Part shown: positions 6,835 to 15,994 of the stretch, piece by piece | Layout of the letters: every line of letters starts with the position of its first letter | Position numbering within the stretch: the stretch's first letter is position 1 | Origin: Comamonas thiooxydans | GTDB taxonomy: Bacteria; Pseudomonadota; Gammaproteobacteria; Burkholderiales; Burkholderiaceae_C | Direction of reading: 5' to 3' | Assembly: GCF_000964545.1 (NCBI RefSeq) | Contig: NZ_BBVD01000009.1 | Location: forward strand, 186,001 to 250,000 | Length of the DNA: 64,000 nucleotides | Notes under the pieces: model-generated | Seen by the model: the letters and a program-made list of their open reading frames with translations, nothing else | Told to the model about the DNA's origin: nothing | The model's database searches: none | Program-made: the position numbers and the translations under genes

Positions 6835-9134
6835 GGCAATGCACATCGAGCTACGTTCGTCTGCTCTGCAGCATATTTCTATGGTGGGCAATCAATGCGA
6901 GCGCACTTGAAACGTCTACGCCCCCTCGAATTCAGATCAGCGATGTAGCTCTCGGCCTCCCGGTCCTGGACAACACTGTTGAGGTCTGGGAGCGAGGTAT
7001 GGCAAACGAAGCACCACTACAGGTTGCAGCCCTTCCTAGCAATGAGATTGACGGATTCCATACCGTTACAGCCAAGGCGCTTGAAGGGCGATTCGATATG
7101 ACACATCTGTGGCTCAGGCTGGCACTGCACAACGATCTAAACACCCCTCAATCAGTGCAACTGGCTTTGGGGGTTAGTTGGCTACAACACGTGACTTTTT
7201 ATGTTGTACGCATGCAGGAAGGTCAAGTTCGTGCAAGTCGAACCCTGGCGGGAATCAGCGATCCTAGCGAGTCGCTCAATCGAGTACCTCAGATCGCCAT
7301 AAATCTCGCGCCAGGAGAGAAGGTGCGCATACTTGTTCACGTCAATAGTCACGCGTCAAGTAAGTTGAAAGTCACGCTGCATACAGTAGATCAATGGCAT
7401 AGGGTGGAGCGTGACTATGCGTTGTTCAGCGGACTTCTGATTGGCAGCATACTGGTGTTCGTAGTCTATTCCGCGGCGCTCTGGAGAATTCTGCGATCTC
7501 CCTTGATGGGATGGCAAACACTGGGGCTGTTGCTGACCGCACTCTATGAAGCTACCTACCGTGGCTATGCACAAACAATACTTTGGCCCAACAGTACAGA
7601 ATGGGGCTATCGAGCTCATCACGTTTTGGTTGCAGGAATCGTGCTGAGCATATTGCTATATCTGCGTGCGAGATTAGAAAAAACCCAGAACTATCTACCC
7701 TCAGCAGGAGTAATCCTGCTCAAGGTCGTTGCCCTCTTAGAAAGCATTGTTCTCATCGGTGCTTTATTTGGGCCTTATGACTGGTTTGCCCCAACTGGCA
7801 TCATCGTTGCACCACTGAGTCTGCTGGCAATTCTGGCTTGCACATACATCTATCATCGTAGCGGAGGGCCTGGCAGCCTGACAGCTTTGCTGCTCGTATC
7901 TGTCTTGGCATGCTGTGCATTGCTGCGCGCCGTCGCTCTCTTGATACCTAACATCGCACTGGTTCAGCTCTTCGAGCAATATGCGCTTGTACTACCCGCC
8001 TTGATAGTTGGTCTGTTCGTCATCAGCAGCTGGGCCTATCAGCATTCCCACCAACGTCACCAGGCGCAGCGCACATTGCTCCAATGGCAAAGCCAGCAGC
8101 AAGAACGCCTTGAACATGAGGTCAAGTACAAAACTCGCGCTCTTAAAGAGGCTCTGGAACAAGCTGAGCAACGTTCGTTGGAGCAAAAGGAGCTGCTCGC
8201 CTATGTCAGTCATGATTTGCGAGCGCCAGTCTCCGCGATCATTGCTTATCTACAACTGATGCACCGGTCCCCGAGCAAAATTGACATAGATAAATTGGCC
8301 GCAGTTGAAAGAAGCGCTACTTATCAATTGGCATTAATCGACGAATTGGTGGACTATGCCAAAGATGAGTTGCAGCCTCCTTTGGCATTGAATGAGCAGT
8401 TGGTAGATCTAAGCTCTCTGCTGGATGAACTCACCAAGTATGCCCATGCGCTGGCCCATCGTCAACGCAATAAGTTCTCACTGCAAATACAGAGCATGCT
8501 GCCCGTGCAGATCTACTTGGACGGCAAGCGCCTGCAACAGGCTGTACTCAATCTCTTGTCCAACGCCGCGAAATTTACATTCGACGGAAGCATTGACCTG
8601 AAGCTGCAAGGTAAGTACGTTGGCCGAGACAAATGGCATCTTCGCTTTGAGGTTAGCGACAGTGGCTCCGGCATGGAGCCGGAAGTTCTCGCCAGAATTC
8701 AAAAATCGCTGACGGCTAGTCGCACTCATGCAAAGAGAGGACTGGGGCTACTGATCGCGCAACGCATCATTGAGAAGATGACCGGCCATCTATCTATTGA
8801 TAGCCATCTAGGGCGTGGTACCAATGCAGTTTTTTTTCTGATGGTCAAACAGGTATCGGATAGTCCTCTCTTCCAAGCGTTGATGCCTCCACCCACATCT
8901 GATAAACACAGTGAGCACAAGACCATGCAGAAGCTGGAGGCTCTTCAGGAGGAGCAGAAGTACGAATTGGAGCAGCTTGCAAGGCGGGGGAACTGGAGCG
9001 ATTTGCACGCCTGGATTGATGCCATGGACAACGGCACAGACTACCAAGGCTTGGTCAGTGCGGTCAGGCATGCACTGGATGAATTGGATTTTGAACAAAT
9101 CGGCAATATTGCACGCACTGCTCCATTGCGGTGA
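6831..9134 (+). CDS. 7TMR-DISM sensor histidine kinase
   Basis: Encodes 767 residues from the ATG that overlaps the response regulator stop. Order: signal peptide (about 1-24), periplasmic 7TMR-DISM extracellular domain (about 35-180), seven membrane segments (about 195-400) and a coiled linker. The HisKA domain has phospho-acceptor His near 460 in VSHDLRAP. The ATPase domain has an N box LLSNAAKF near 575, G1 SDSGSGM and G2 KRGLGLLIAQRI near 635. A charged C-terminal extension of about 75 residues follows. The extracellular DISM domain usually binds carbohydrates or similar ligands, but the signal here is unknown. It is the cognate kinase of the preceding receiver-AraC regulator. Codon use is more A/T-rich than in most of the window. 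Confidence 0.9.
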   Translation: MRQCTSSYVRLLCSIFLWWAINASALETSTPPRIQISDVALGLPVLDNTVEVWERGMANEAPLQVAALPSNEIDGFHTVTAKALEGRFDMTHLWLRLALHNDLNTPQSVQLALGVSWLQHVTFYVVRMQEGQVRASRTLAGISDPSESLNRVPQIAINLAPGEKVRILVHVNSHASSKLKVTLHTVDQWHRVERDYALFSGLLIGSILVFVVYSAALWRILRSPLMGWQTLGLLLTALYEATYRGYAQTILWPNSTEWGYRAHHVLVAGIVLSILLYLRARLEKTQNYLPSAGVILLKVVALLESIVLIGALFGPYDWFAPTGIIVAPLSLLAILACTYIYHRSGGPGSLTALLLVSVLACCALLRAVALLIPNIALVQLFEQYALVLPALIVGLFVISSWAYQHSHQRHQAQRTLLQWQSQQQERLEHEVKYKTRALKEALEQAEQRSLEQKELLAYVSHDLRAPVSAIIAYLQLMHRSPSKIDIDKLAAVERSATYQLALIDELVDYAKDELQPPLALNEQLVDLSSLLDELTKYAHALAHRQRNKFSLQIQSMLPVQIYLDGKRLQQAVLNLLSNAAKFTFDGSIDLKLQGKYVGRDKWHLRFEVSDSGSGMEPEVLARIQKSLTASRTHAKRGLGLLIAQRIIEKMTGHLSIDSHLGRGTNAVFFLMVKQVSDSPLFQALMPPPTSDKHSEHKTMQKLEALQEEQKYELEQLARRGNWSDLHAWIDAMDNGTDYQGLVSAVRHALDELDFEQIGNIARTAPLR

Positions 9135-9259
9135 GTGAACAGCGATTCTTCATAAAAGCTGCTTGTCTTCCAGGAAGCTGGTACCCCCATAGTCTTTCTA
9201 TGCCCCTAGAGACGGTCTTTCCTGCACAGTTTCAAGCAGCCATACATGGAGCTTCTCGC

Positions 9260-9275
9260 GTCACACGCGTGTGAC
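9260..9275. repeat. 16-bp perfect palindrome in intergenic space
   Basis: GTCACACGCGTGTGAC lies between the convergent histidine kinase and metallo-hydrolase genes. It is a possible protein-binding site or part of a termination structure; no T-run is attached. Confidence 0.4.
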
Positions 9276-9283
9276 ACCTTATC

Positions 9284-10108
9284 TCAGAAGGTGCCCTTGC
9301 TAGCCAATGGCGGCAAGACTGACTTGTAGCGACGACACTGCCCATCTTCAGGCACCCATACTCGAGCAGCGATGCCCTCATCTTGAGCGAGAGCTCGCAC
9401 TTCCTCTCGCGTGACTGGGCAATGGTCCAGCGCTTCAAGATGATTCACCACCATCTCGCCAGGCCAGCAACTTGCAGCGTCTATTACATCCTTGGCATCC
9501 ATAAGGATTTCCCCTCCCAGATCGAAGCGTGCTCCGCCTGCAGGCAGGATGGCGATATCGGGTCTCAGCCTATGCAGGCAGTCACTTACTGCTGGAGTAA
9601 GCAAAGTGTCGCCGGCCACATAGACACTAGGTTCGCCAGGCAATTCCAGCAGGTAGCCGTGACCATGCTCCATGAATCGCCCGACCCACCCCTTCCCATG
9701 TACACAGAGGATTGGAGTAATGTGACCACCGAGACTCCACAACTGACGCTCATGACCGCTCAACGACTCTGCATTGAGGCCCCTCTGGCAAAGGTACTCC
9801 GCGTCACGTGGCATGCAGAACACAGGGACCCTTCTCTCACGTAGAAAGCGCTTACCGATGCGATCCAGGTGATCGAAGTGTCCGCGCTGGCAATGGGTAA
9901 TCAGCGCATGCGTAACTCGTTCAAGCACGGCCTCTGAATTCGCAGGAAGTTCGACGATTGGATTGCGCTGCCGCCCACGTCCCAGATAACGCAACCCAGG
10001 CAGACTTCCGCGAGGGGCGAGCATTGGATCGACAAGCAGACCAATGGCTCTGCCTTGGACCTCAAACTCTAGAACGATAGTGGCATTACGTAGCTGGGTG
10101 ATCTGCAT
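9284..10108 (-). CDS. Metallo-beta-lactamase-fold hydrolase
   Basis: Encodes 274 residues, the size of single-domain UlaG/RomA-like metallo-beta-lactamase-fold enzymes. The fold is supported by an N-terminal Asp-Pro-Met strand, a THCQRGHFDHLD motif at 71-82, an AGDT motif near 165 and a late VVNHLEALDHC motif. The usual HxHxDH metal motif is altered: His77, Asp79 and His80 are present, but the first His position holds Arg75. Another His (72) lies three residues earlier. The substrate cannot be predicted. It diverges from a GlxA-type regulator gene starting at 10197, so the two may share an 88-bp promoter region and a pathway. A weak start context is seen. Confidence 0.8.
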   Translation of the reverse strand: MQITQLRNATIVLEFEVQGRAIGLLVDPMLAPRGSLPGLRYLGRGRQRNPIVELPANSEAVLERVTHALITHCQRGHFDHLDRIGKRFLRERRVPVFCMPRDAEYLCQRGLNAESLSGHERQLWSLGGHITPILCVHGKGWVGRFMEHGHGYLLELPGEPSVYVAGDTLLTPAVSDCLHRLRPDIAILPAGGARFDLGGEILMDAKDVIDAASCWPGEMVVNHLEALDHCPVTREEVRALAQDEGIAARVWVPEDGQCRRYKSVLPPLASKGTF

Positions 10109-10196
10109 GAAAAACTCGGAGGTGGAGGAAATGCCTCATTCTTCCGATATGCCTCTGCATGGAAAATGGCAAGACTAGTCAATTAATTACCAATTC

Positions 10197-11177
10197 ATGC
10201 CAGATTTCACGTCTCAAATGAAGCCATTCCGCCTTGCATTGCTGCTGTATCCCGAATGCATGCCGGCCGGCCTATTTTCTGTAGCAGATATGGTGCGAGC
10301 CGCTAACCTGCGTGCCAGGCGTATGGTGTGCGATGTGATCTGGGCAGGAGTAGATACAACGCCAGTCACAACCTGGCAAGGACCGTCGATAGCTCCGAAG
10401 ACCTGCTTACATGAGGTACGCGCAGACGCAGTGGTGGTACCAGGCCTGTGGCTATCGTCTGCAAGTGACCTGCGAGCCCCATTGCAGAAACTGGCTCCGG
10501 TGATCCGAGCATTGCGGGAATTGCCCAAGGAAACTCAGGTGTGGAGCTATTGCGCAGGAGTTCTGCCAGTTGCTGCGAGCGGGAGGTTGCATGGGCAACG
10601 TGCTACAGCAACGTGGTGGCTGCGGGAGTCATTGCAAACCAGCTTTCCACACGTTGAATGGAGCTTTGATGACCCAATGATCATCAGCGAAGGCTTGTTG
10701 ACTGCTGCCGGCGCTCACGGATATCTGCCGCTTGTGCAGCACATGTTGACCAAGAGGCTAGATCCCACTGAGCTTCGCGATCTACAAAATCTACTAATGC
10801 TGCCACGCCCGGCGGTATTGCATGCCGCATTTGCCAATCTGGAACTCATTACTCTGACTGATGAGTCTCTACGACATGCACAGGTGATTGTGCAACGAAG
10901 CCCCGCAGGCGAGTTGCGCTTGCCGACGCTTGCTGCCCAATTGCATATCTCTTCACGAACATTGGCTCGGCGAGTACATGAACATACGGGCCTGGCAGCA
11001 GCTCAGTGGATGCGACGCATCAAACTGCGCCAAGTGGCCGAAGCACTATGTGAAACCCAACAGCCGCTCAAACGCATTGTCGATGACCTTGGCTTCGCCA
11101 GCGAAGCGAGCCTCATCCGGGCATTCAGACAAGCTACCGGCATGACGCCTGTAGCGTATCGTACGGCCCACGCCTGA
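10197..11177 (+). CDS. GlxA-family transcriptional regulator (DJ-1/PfpI domain plus AraC helix-turn-helix)
   Basis: Encodes 326 residues. Residues about 10-190 form a DJ-1/PfpI (class I amidotransferase-like) ligand domain. It contains a Cys in WSYCAGV at the nucleophile elbow and an ATTWWL-like segment typical of GlxA and FtrA/CdhR regulators. Residues about 220-322 carry the AraC/XylS double helix-turn-helix, ending Met-Thr-Pro-Val-Ala-Tyr-Arg. Such regulators usually activate catabolism of small amines or amino acids and stay in the cytoplasm. It is divergent from the metallo-hydrolase, which may be its target. An alternative ATG lies at 10218; neither start has a clear Shine-Dalgarno sequence. 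Confidence 0.88.
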   Translation: MPDFTSQMKPFRLALLLYPECMPAGLFSVADMVRAANLRARRMVCDVIWAGVDTTPVTTWQGPSIAPKTCLHEVRADAVVVPGLWLSSASDLRAPLQKLAPVIRALRELPKETQVWSYCAGVLPVAASGRLHGQRATATWWLRESLQTSFPHVEWSFDDPMIISEGLLTAAGAHGYLPLVQHMLTKRLDPTELRDLQNLLMLPRPAVLHAAFANLELITLTDESLRHAQVIVQRSPAGELRLPTLAAQLHISSRTLARRVHEHTGLAAAQWMRRIKLRQVAEALCETQQPLKRIVDDLGFASEASLIRAFRQATGMTPVAYRTAHA

Positions 11178-12113
11178 ATGTCCACTCCGATTGAACTGGC
11201 CACGACCGACCAGCCCACTGGCTGTGACCGACTGCGTTCTAGCACTTGCGCGCAACCTGAATTTCGACTCAGCGCCTGCTTGCGTTTGTGTCACGCATGT
11301 GGATCGCTTAGGAAACCTCTGGATAAATCCAGCACGCATGTGCTTGCGCATGCGTGCCAATTGCAGCTGCATCCCGGCGCATGCAGCAATCGGATCTGGA
11401 CCAGAACCTCTGCCGCTCACACTCCCCATCCACGAAGCATGCACAGATGATTGCGGCAGCCGGTTTCCGCAACACTCCGGGTATCCAGCTGCCCTTCAAG
11501 GCCAGCTTGCCGAATTGCAGCTCTCGACTCCTCGCCTGGCAAACCTGCAGGCGATACCGAACTACCTCAAGCAAACACGGCAGCGTCTGTTGTCGTAACC
11601 TTTTTCGATGTGAAGCCTTACCATTTGTTTGCGTGACCGCCCCGACAGATCTGCAACGGCTGCATTGCTTCCAGATACGTTTCGAACGTCATGAAGTAGG
11701 CCTATTTGCACCACTAACAAGGATCACCAGCAATGATGCCTCTGGCATCTCCTACGATGTGTCGTTTTCAGTCGAGCTCGCCCCCGGCCACACACTGGAT
11801 GCCATTGAGAACTGCTTTATCTCTCACAGAGAGCTTACGTGCACAACCTTTGGCAAAGGTGCAAAGGCTGGAATTAGGGCGGCAGCCATCGCCACAGTTC
11901 TTTGTTAACGGATTGTCTTGCCATGAAGGTATGAAACATCAGTGCTTCAGGTTGGCATCTAAAGGGGTGGCGTGATCGACTCTGCCCAGAACACCCCCTG
12001 TCCCCTGGGAGACGATTTTTCCACCTCCCTAGGGTTTGCTGTCTTTGCGTGGCCGCATTCGGCTTCTAGGCTTCTAGATTGCCAAGACTCCCTTTTTACT
12101 GAGCAAACAGAAC
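11178..12113. other. Long region without a supportable gene (possible decayed genes)
   Basis: About 936 bp. Short open frames exist on both strands (for example 11191-11598 and 11354-11908 on plus), but none looks like a known family. Amino-acid composition is rich in Cys, His and Arg, as expected of chance frames, and frames are broken repeatedly. I see no RNA gene. The last 100 bp must contain the promoter of the alcohol dehydrogenase at 12114. The stretch may be the remains of one or more inactivated genes. Confidence 0.5.
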
Positions 12114-13250
12114 ATGGCCTTCATCAATTACGTGACTCAGATCCAGTTTGACTTTGGCGCCGTTCAAATGCTGCGCCAGGAATGCGAGCGTGTCGGTATC
12201 AGCAAGCCGCTGATCGTGACCGACCCCGGCGTCAAGGCGGCAGGAATCTTGCAAAAAGCCATAAATGCACTGGGCGGCCTGCCCCATGCAGTATTTGACC
12301 AGACTCCTTCCAACCCCACCGAAGCGGCGGTGCGCGCTGCGGCTGAAATCTACAGATCCCAGAACTGCGATGGATTGATCGCTGTGGGCGGAGGCAGTGC
12401 CATTGACTGCGCCAAAGGCGTGGCAATTGCAGCTACGCATGAAGGCCCGCTCTCGTACTACGCGACGATTGAAGGCGGCTCGCCTCGTATTACCGAGCGA
12501 GTTGCTCCGCTGATTGCCGTACCCACCACCAGCGGTACAGGCAGCGAGGTAGCGCGTGGAGCCATCATCATCGTGGACGACCATCGCAAACTGGGTTTTC
12601 ACAGCTGGCATCTGGTGCCCAAGGCTGCCATCTGCGACCCCGAGCTCACCTTCGGCCTCCCCCCCATGCTGACGGCAGCAACCGGCATGGATGCCATAGC
12701 CCATTGCATGGAAACCTTTATGGCCTCGGCCTTCAATCCACCGGCCGACGGCATTGGCCTGGACGGGCTGACCCGGGGCTGGGCGCATATCGAGCGGGCC
12801 ATGCTCAATGGCAACGACGCGGAAGCCCGCCGCCAATTGATGAGCGCAAGCATGCAAGGGGCCATGGCTTTTCAGAAAGGGCTGGGCTGCGTGCATAGCC
12901 TCAGTCACAGCCTGGGCGGCATCAACCCGCGCCTGCACCACGGCACGCTCAACGCCATGTTCCTGCCCGCAGTCGTGCGCTTCAATGCCGAAGCCGAAAG
13001 CGTTCAGCGCGAGGACCGCCTCAACCGCATGGCACATGCCATGGGTCTCAGCAGCGGAAGCGATATCCCCGACGCTATTCGAGATATGAATGCCCGCCTG
13101 AACCTGCCATCGGGTCTGGCTGCCATGGGCGTGGAGCGCGCGCAGTTTGATGCAATCATCAGCGGTGCACTCAAGGACCACTGCCACGCCACCAATCCAC
13201 GGCTGGCATCCGCGCAGGACTATGAGCAGATGCTCAGCACCTCGCTCTGA
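12114..13250 (+). CDS. Iron-containing alcohol dehydrogenase
   Basis: Encodes 378 residues, typical of group III iron-dependent alcohol dehydrogenases (cytoplasmic, NAD(P)H-linked oxidation of alcohols or reduction of aldehydes). The N-terminal Rossmann-like half carries GGGSAID near 91-97 and TTSGTGSE near 138-145. Metal ligands are seen in GMDAIAHCME (Asp and His), in VHSLSHSLGG and in LHHGTLNA. There is no aldehyde dehydrogenase domain, so it is not AdhE. The substrate cannot be told from sequence. It stands alone on the plus strand, preceded by a non-coding region and converging on the AI-2E-type gene with 17 bp between stops. Confidence 0.92.
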   Translation: MAFINYVTQIQFDFGAVQMLRQECERVGISKPLIVTDPGVKAAGILQKAINALGGLPHAVFDQTPSNPTEAAVRAAAEIYRSQNCDGLIAVGGGSAIDCAKGVAIAATHEGPLSYYATIEGGSPRITERVAPLIAVPTTSGTGSEVARGAIIIVDDHRKLGFHSWHLVPKAAICDPELTFGLPPMLTAATGMDAIAHCMETFMASAFNPPADGIGLDGLTRGWAHIERAMLNGNDAEARRQLMSASMQGAMAFQKGLGCVHSLSHSLGGINPRLHHGTLNAMFLPAVVRFNAEAESVQREDRLNRMAHAMGLSSGSDIPDAIRDMNARLNLPSGLAAMGVERAQFDAIISGALKDHCHATNPRLASAQDYEQMLSTSL

Positions 13251-13267
13251 CAGACTGCACACAGTGC

Positions 13268-15877
13268 TCAAGCCTCAACGACAGGGCCCGGCTTGAGCGC
13301 TTCGCGCACATCGTCCATCAATTGCCTCGCCATGCTGCTGAGCACCTCGAGCTCATCGTCGGACATGTTTCGAGGCTCGTCATCAAGTATGGAAAGGCAG
13401 CCCAGCACATTGCCTTTTTTGTCCACCAGAGGCACACCCGCGTAAAAGCGCAGCTTAAGGCTATGCACCACCGAGTCACTTGCAAATCGGGGGTCTCGCG
13501 CCAAGTCTCCGACCACAATGGCCTCTTCTTCATACACGACATACGAGCACACCGAGCCATCACGAGGGACGCCTTGTTGAGCGCCCTCTTGCGCTGACAG
13601 CGGAAGCAGACTGCCCGGCGCAAAGACACGTTCAGCATCCACCCAGGAAACTTGAGCCCACTTGGTGTTGAAAGCGTTGACGGCCTTCTTGGCCGTATCG
13701 CGATATAGCGCTGTCAATGCTGATGCCAGCACTCCGCTTTCATGCAGCATTCTGACGCGCTGCTCATCGTCATCGGGAATCGGAGCAGCAATCACACACT
13801 CGCCGGGATCTCCAACCTGCATGGCCTCTACCCACAGATGCAACTCACGCAGACTGGTAACGCAGGCCTGCGCTCCTGTCTGTCGGGCAAACTCGGGGTC
13901 AGCTGCCACGGCTGGAGCATTCCACAGGCACAGCACCACTCGTGCACCCGGCCAATGGCGGCGAATGCGCCGCACAATGCGTCTCGCCATGCTTTGTGGC
14001 TGGTGATTGAAAATCGACAGCACCAATAGATCCGATTGCTTTACGGCCTGAACCCACTCGCGATCCGCCAACAAGCCATTGGCGTCAAACTGCAAGGACT
14101 TCGAGTCCGGGGCAAGTGCCCATCCGGAGCAGCTAACCTCATGACCATGCAAACTCTCTGCATGGGCCACCATGGCTGCGCCCAGGGCATCCACCTCCCA
14201 GCGCACACCCGCGCAATGAATGCGCAGGCATCGACGCTGATCACCTTCACCGGGAGCCGCCTGGGCATGCTCGCCACTGCTTCTGAATGCATATTGGTCC
14301 TGCAACTCATCAAGCAAGGCTGCCATGCCATTGGACAGCCGCAAGCGATGTTCGGCCGTTGCCGACTCCAGATGCTGCTGGGTTGCAATACGCAGAGCAG
14401 GAATGGCAACCTCATCATAAAACCCGCTGACGGCACTGGCTCTGTCATCCTGGCCGGACTTCGAGAGCAGGCGCTCCTCCACGGACTGTACAGCCATGCT
14501 GATGGCATCATCAGCGTCATCGGCCAGCAGACGCTGGTACAGCCGTTGCTGCGGCCCGAGAACAGGCTCGCTGCCCAGCAATACCTCCATGAATTTGAGC
14601 GAGGGAATGTAGCGCCCCAGCACCAGCAGGCACACCGTCAAAGGTGTGGAAAGAATCAGGCCGATCGGCCCCCAAAGCGCTGTCCAGAAGGTTGCGGCAA
14701 CAATGATTGACAAGGTCGACAAACCTGTACTTGAGCCATATAGCCACGGCTCGATCACATTGTTGCTGATCAACTCCAGCAGCAGAATCAGGCCCAGAGT
14801 CATCAAAAACATATCCCAGCTGGGATCGACCGCAAAGGCCAGTGCCAGCGGAAATACCGCAGACATCATCGGACCCACATAAGGCACAAATCGCATGATG
14901 GCGCCCAGCACCCCCCAGAGAATCGCCCCTGGCACACCGATGAGCAACAATCCCATGGCGAGTGGCACGCCATAGCTGACGTTGACGATGAACTGCATGC
15001 GCAGATATTTGCCAATGCGCTGCGAGGCCTCATCCAGCGCATCGGTGGCCACATTGAGGTTGCCCCCCACCAGCCTAAGCAACCGATCCCTCAGCTCGTC
15101 CCTGTCAAGCAGAATCAATATGACAAACAGCAACACGATGCCTGCGGTCGTCACCGGCTCGGCAATACGCCCCAGCCACTGAAGCATCCGTGTAGTGGGC
15201 TTGGACTCGGGAGGCTGAACCTCCACTTTCTGCACACGCGCCCTGGCGTTGTCCACGCTGGCAATCTCTTTCTCAACGGTGTTGTAGGTCTTGAAAACGC
15301 CATCCCAGGCGCTGGGCATGTTTGCGCTCTTGCGCAGGCTGCGCAATTTGTCGCGAATCGTCGATTGATAGGTCGGCAGATCGGCACTGAGTTGCTGCAC
15401 CTGACTGCCCAGATACATGCCCAAGCCGCCGAGTGCTGCCAGAGAAAAAGCCACGACCACAATGGCCGAAGCCATTCGCGGCAGACCCCAGCGCTTGAGC
15501 TTGCTGACAGCAGGGTCGAGCAAGAAGCCGAACAGCATTGCCAGGGCCAGAGGAATCAGCATGTCCCGCCCGAAATAGAGGGCAAGAATCACGATGGAAG
15601 CAATCATCAGCCCGATGAGCAAACGCAGGGCCGGCAGCATTTCCGCCAGATGCACAAGCCCCGGAGCCACGTTGGCCCTGGCTCGTCTGTCCATGCCCTC
15701 CCACAAACCGGGAGCTGGCTGCCGGCCCTCTCCGGCCGAACCCGCCTCTCGCGAGAAAGTCTCGATTTCGACCGGTGCCCCCGCATACGGCTTGGTTGGC
15801 GCAACCGCACCAAAGTTGACCTCGGGGATTGCAGACGACTCATCGGACGGGGAATTCTCGTTTCGGTTCTCTGACAT
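13268..15877 (-). CDS. AI-2E/PerM-family membrane protein with C-terminal GAF domain
   Basis: Encodes 869 residues from the ATG at 15877, which has AAGG 6 nt upstream; in-frame alternatives are ATG 15883 and TTG 15919. Residues about 75-440 are the eight-helix AI-2E exporter/permease (PerM, YdiK/TqsA) core, including the FVPYVGPM-like loop and a final long helix pair. A cytoplasmic region of about 260 residues follows that I cannot assign (a Trp-Pro-Gly-Ala-Arg strand pattern near 625 suggests an alpha/beta fold). A GAF sensor domain ends the protein (about 715-865, with FYAGVPLVDKKGNVLGCLSI). Stand-alone family members are about 350 residues, so this is a transporter-sensor fusion. Transported substrate and GAF ligand are unknown. 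Confidence 0.85.
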   Translation of the reverse strand: MSENRNENSPSDESSAIPEVNFGAVAPTKPYAGAPVEIETFSREAGSAGEGRQPAPGLWEGMDRRARANVAPGLVHLAEMLPALRLLIGLMIASIVILALYFGRDMLIPLALAMLFGFLLDPAVSKLKRWGLPRMASAIVVVAFSLAALGGLGMYLGSQVQQLSADLPTYQSTIRDKLRSLRKSANMPSAWDGVFKTYNTVEKEIASVDNARARVQKVEVQPPESKPTTRMLQWLGRIAEPVTTAGIVLLFVILILLDRDELRDRLLRLVGGNLNVATDALDEASQRIGKYLRMQFIVNVSYGVPLAMGLLLIGVPGAILWGVLGAIMRFVPYVGPMMSAVFPLALAFAVDPSWDMFLMTLGLILLLELISNNVIEPWLYGSSTGLSTLSIIVAATFWTALWGPIGLILSTPLTVCLLVLGRYIPSLKFMEVLLGSEPVLGPQQRLYQRLLADDADDAISMAVQSVEERLLSKSGQDDRASAVSGFYDEVAIPALRIATQQHLESATAEHRLRLSNGMAALLDELQDQYAFRSSGEHAQAAPGEGDQRRCLRIHCAGVRWEVDALGAAMVAHAESLHGHEVSCSGWALAPDSKSLQFDANGLLADREWVQAVKQSDLLVLSIFNHQPQSMARRIVRRIRRHWPGARVVLCLWNAPAVAADPEFARQTGAQACVTSLRELHLWVEAMQVGDPGECVIAAPIPDDDEQRVRMLHESGVLASALTALYRDTAKKAVNAFNTKWAQVSWVDAERVFAPGSLLPLSAQEGAQQGVPRDGSVCSYVVYEEEAIVVGDLARDPRFASDSVVHSLKLRFYAGVPLVDKKGNVLGCLSILDDEPRNMSDDELEVLSSMARQLMDDVREALKPGPVVEA

Positions 15878-15994
15878 TGGCATCCTTGATGGACTGTTGT
15901 CTATGATTTTCTGAGACAAAGTGCGCTCATCCAGAATTCCAACTGGCTCTGCCCCCCTCTGCTGTCAGGCTTTGTCGTAAATTGCAAAAAAGCG

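Noticed and set aside
12096..13271. A 391-codon minus-strand frame opposite the alcohol dehydrogenase
   Set aside because: The plus strand encodes an unmistakable iron-type alcohol dehydrogenase over the same span; the other frame is rich in His, Cys and Gly as expected of a shadow.
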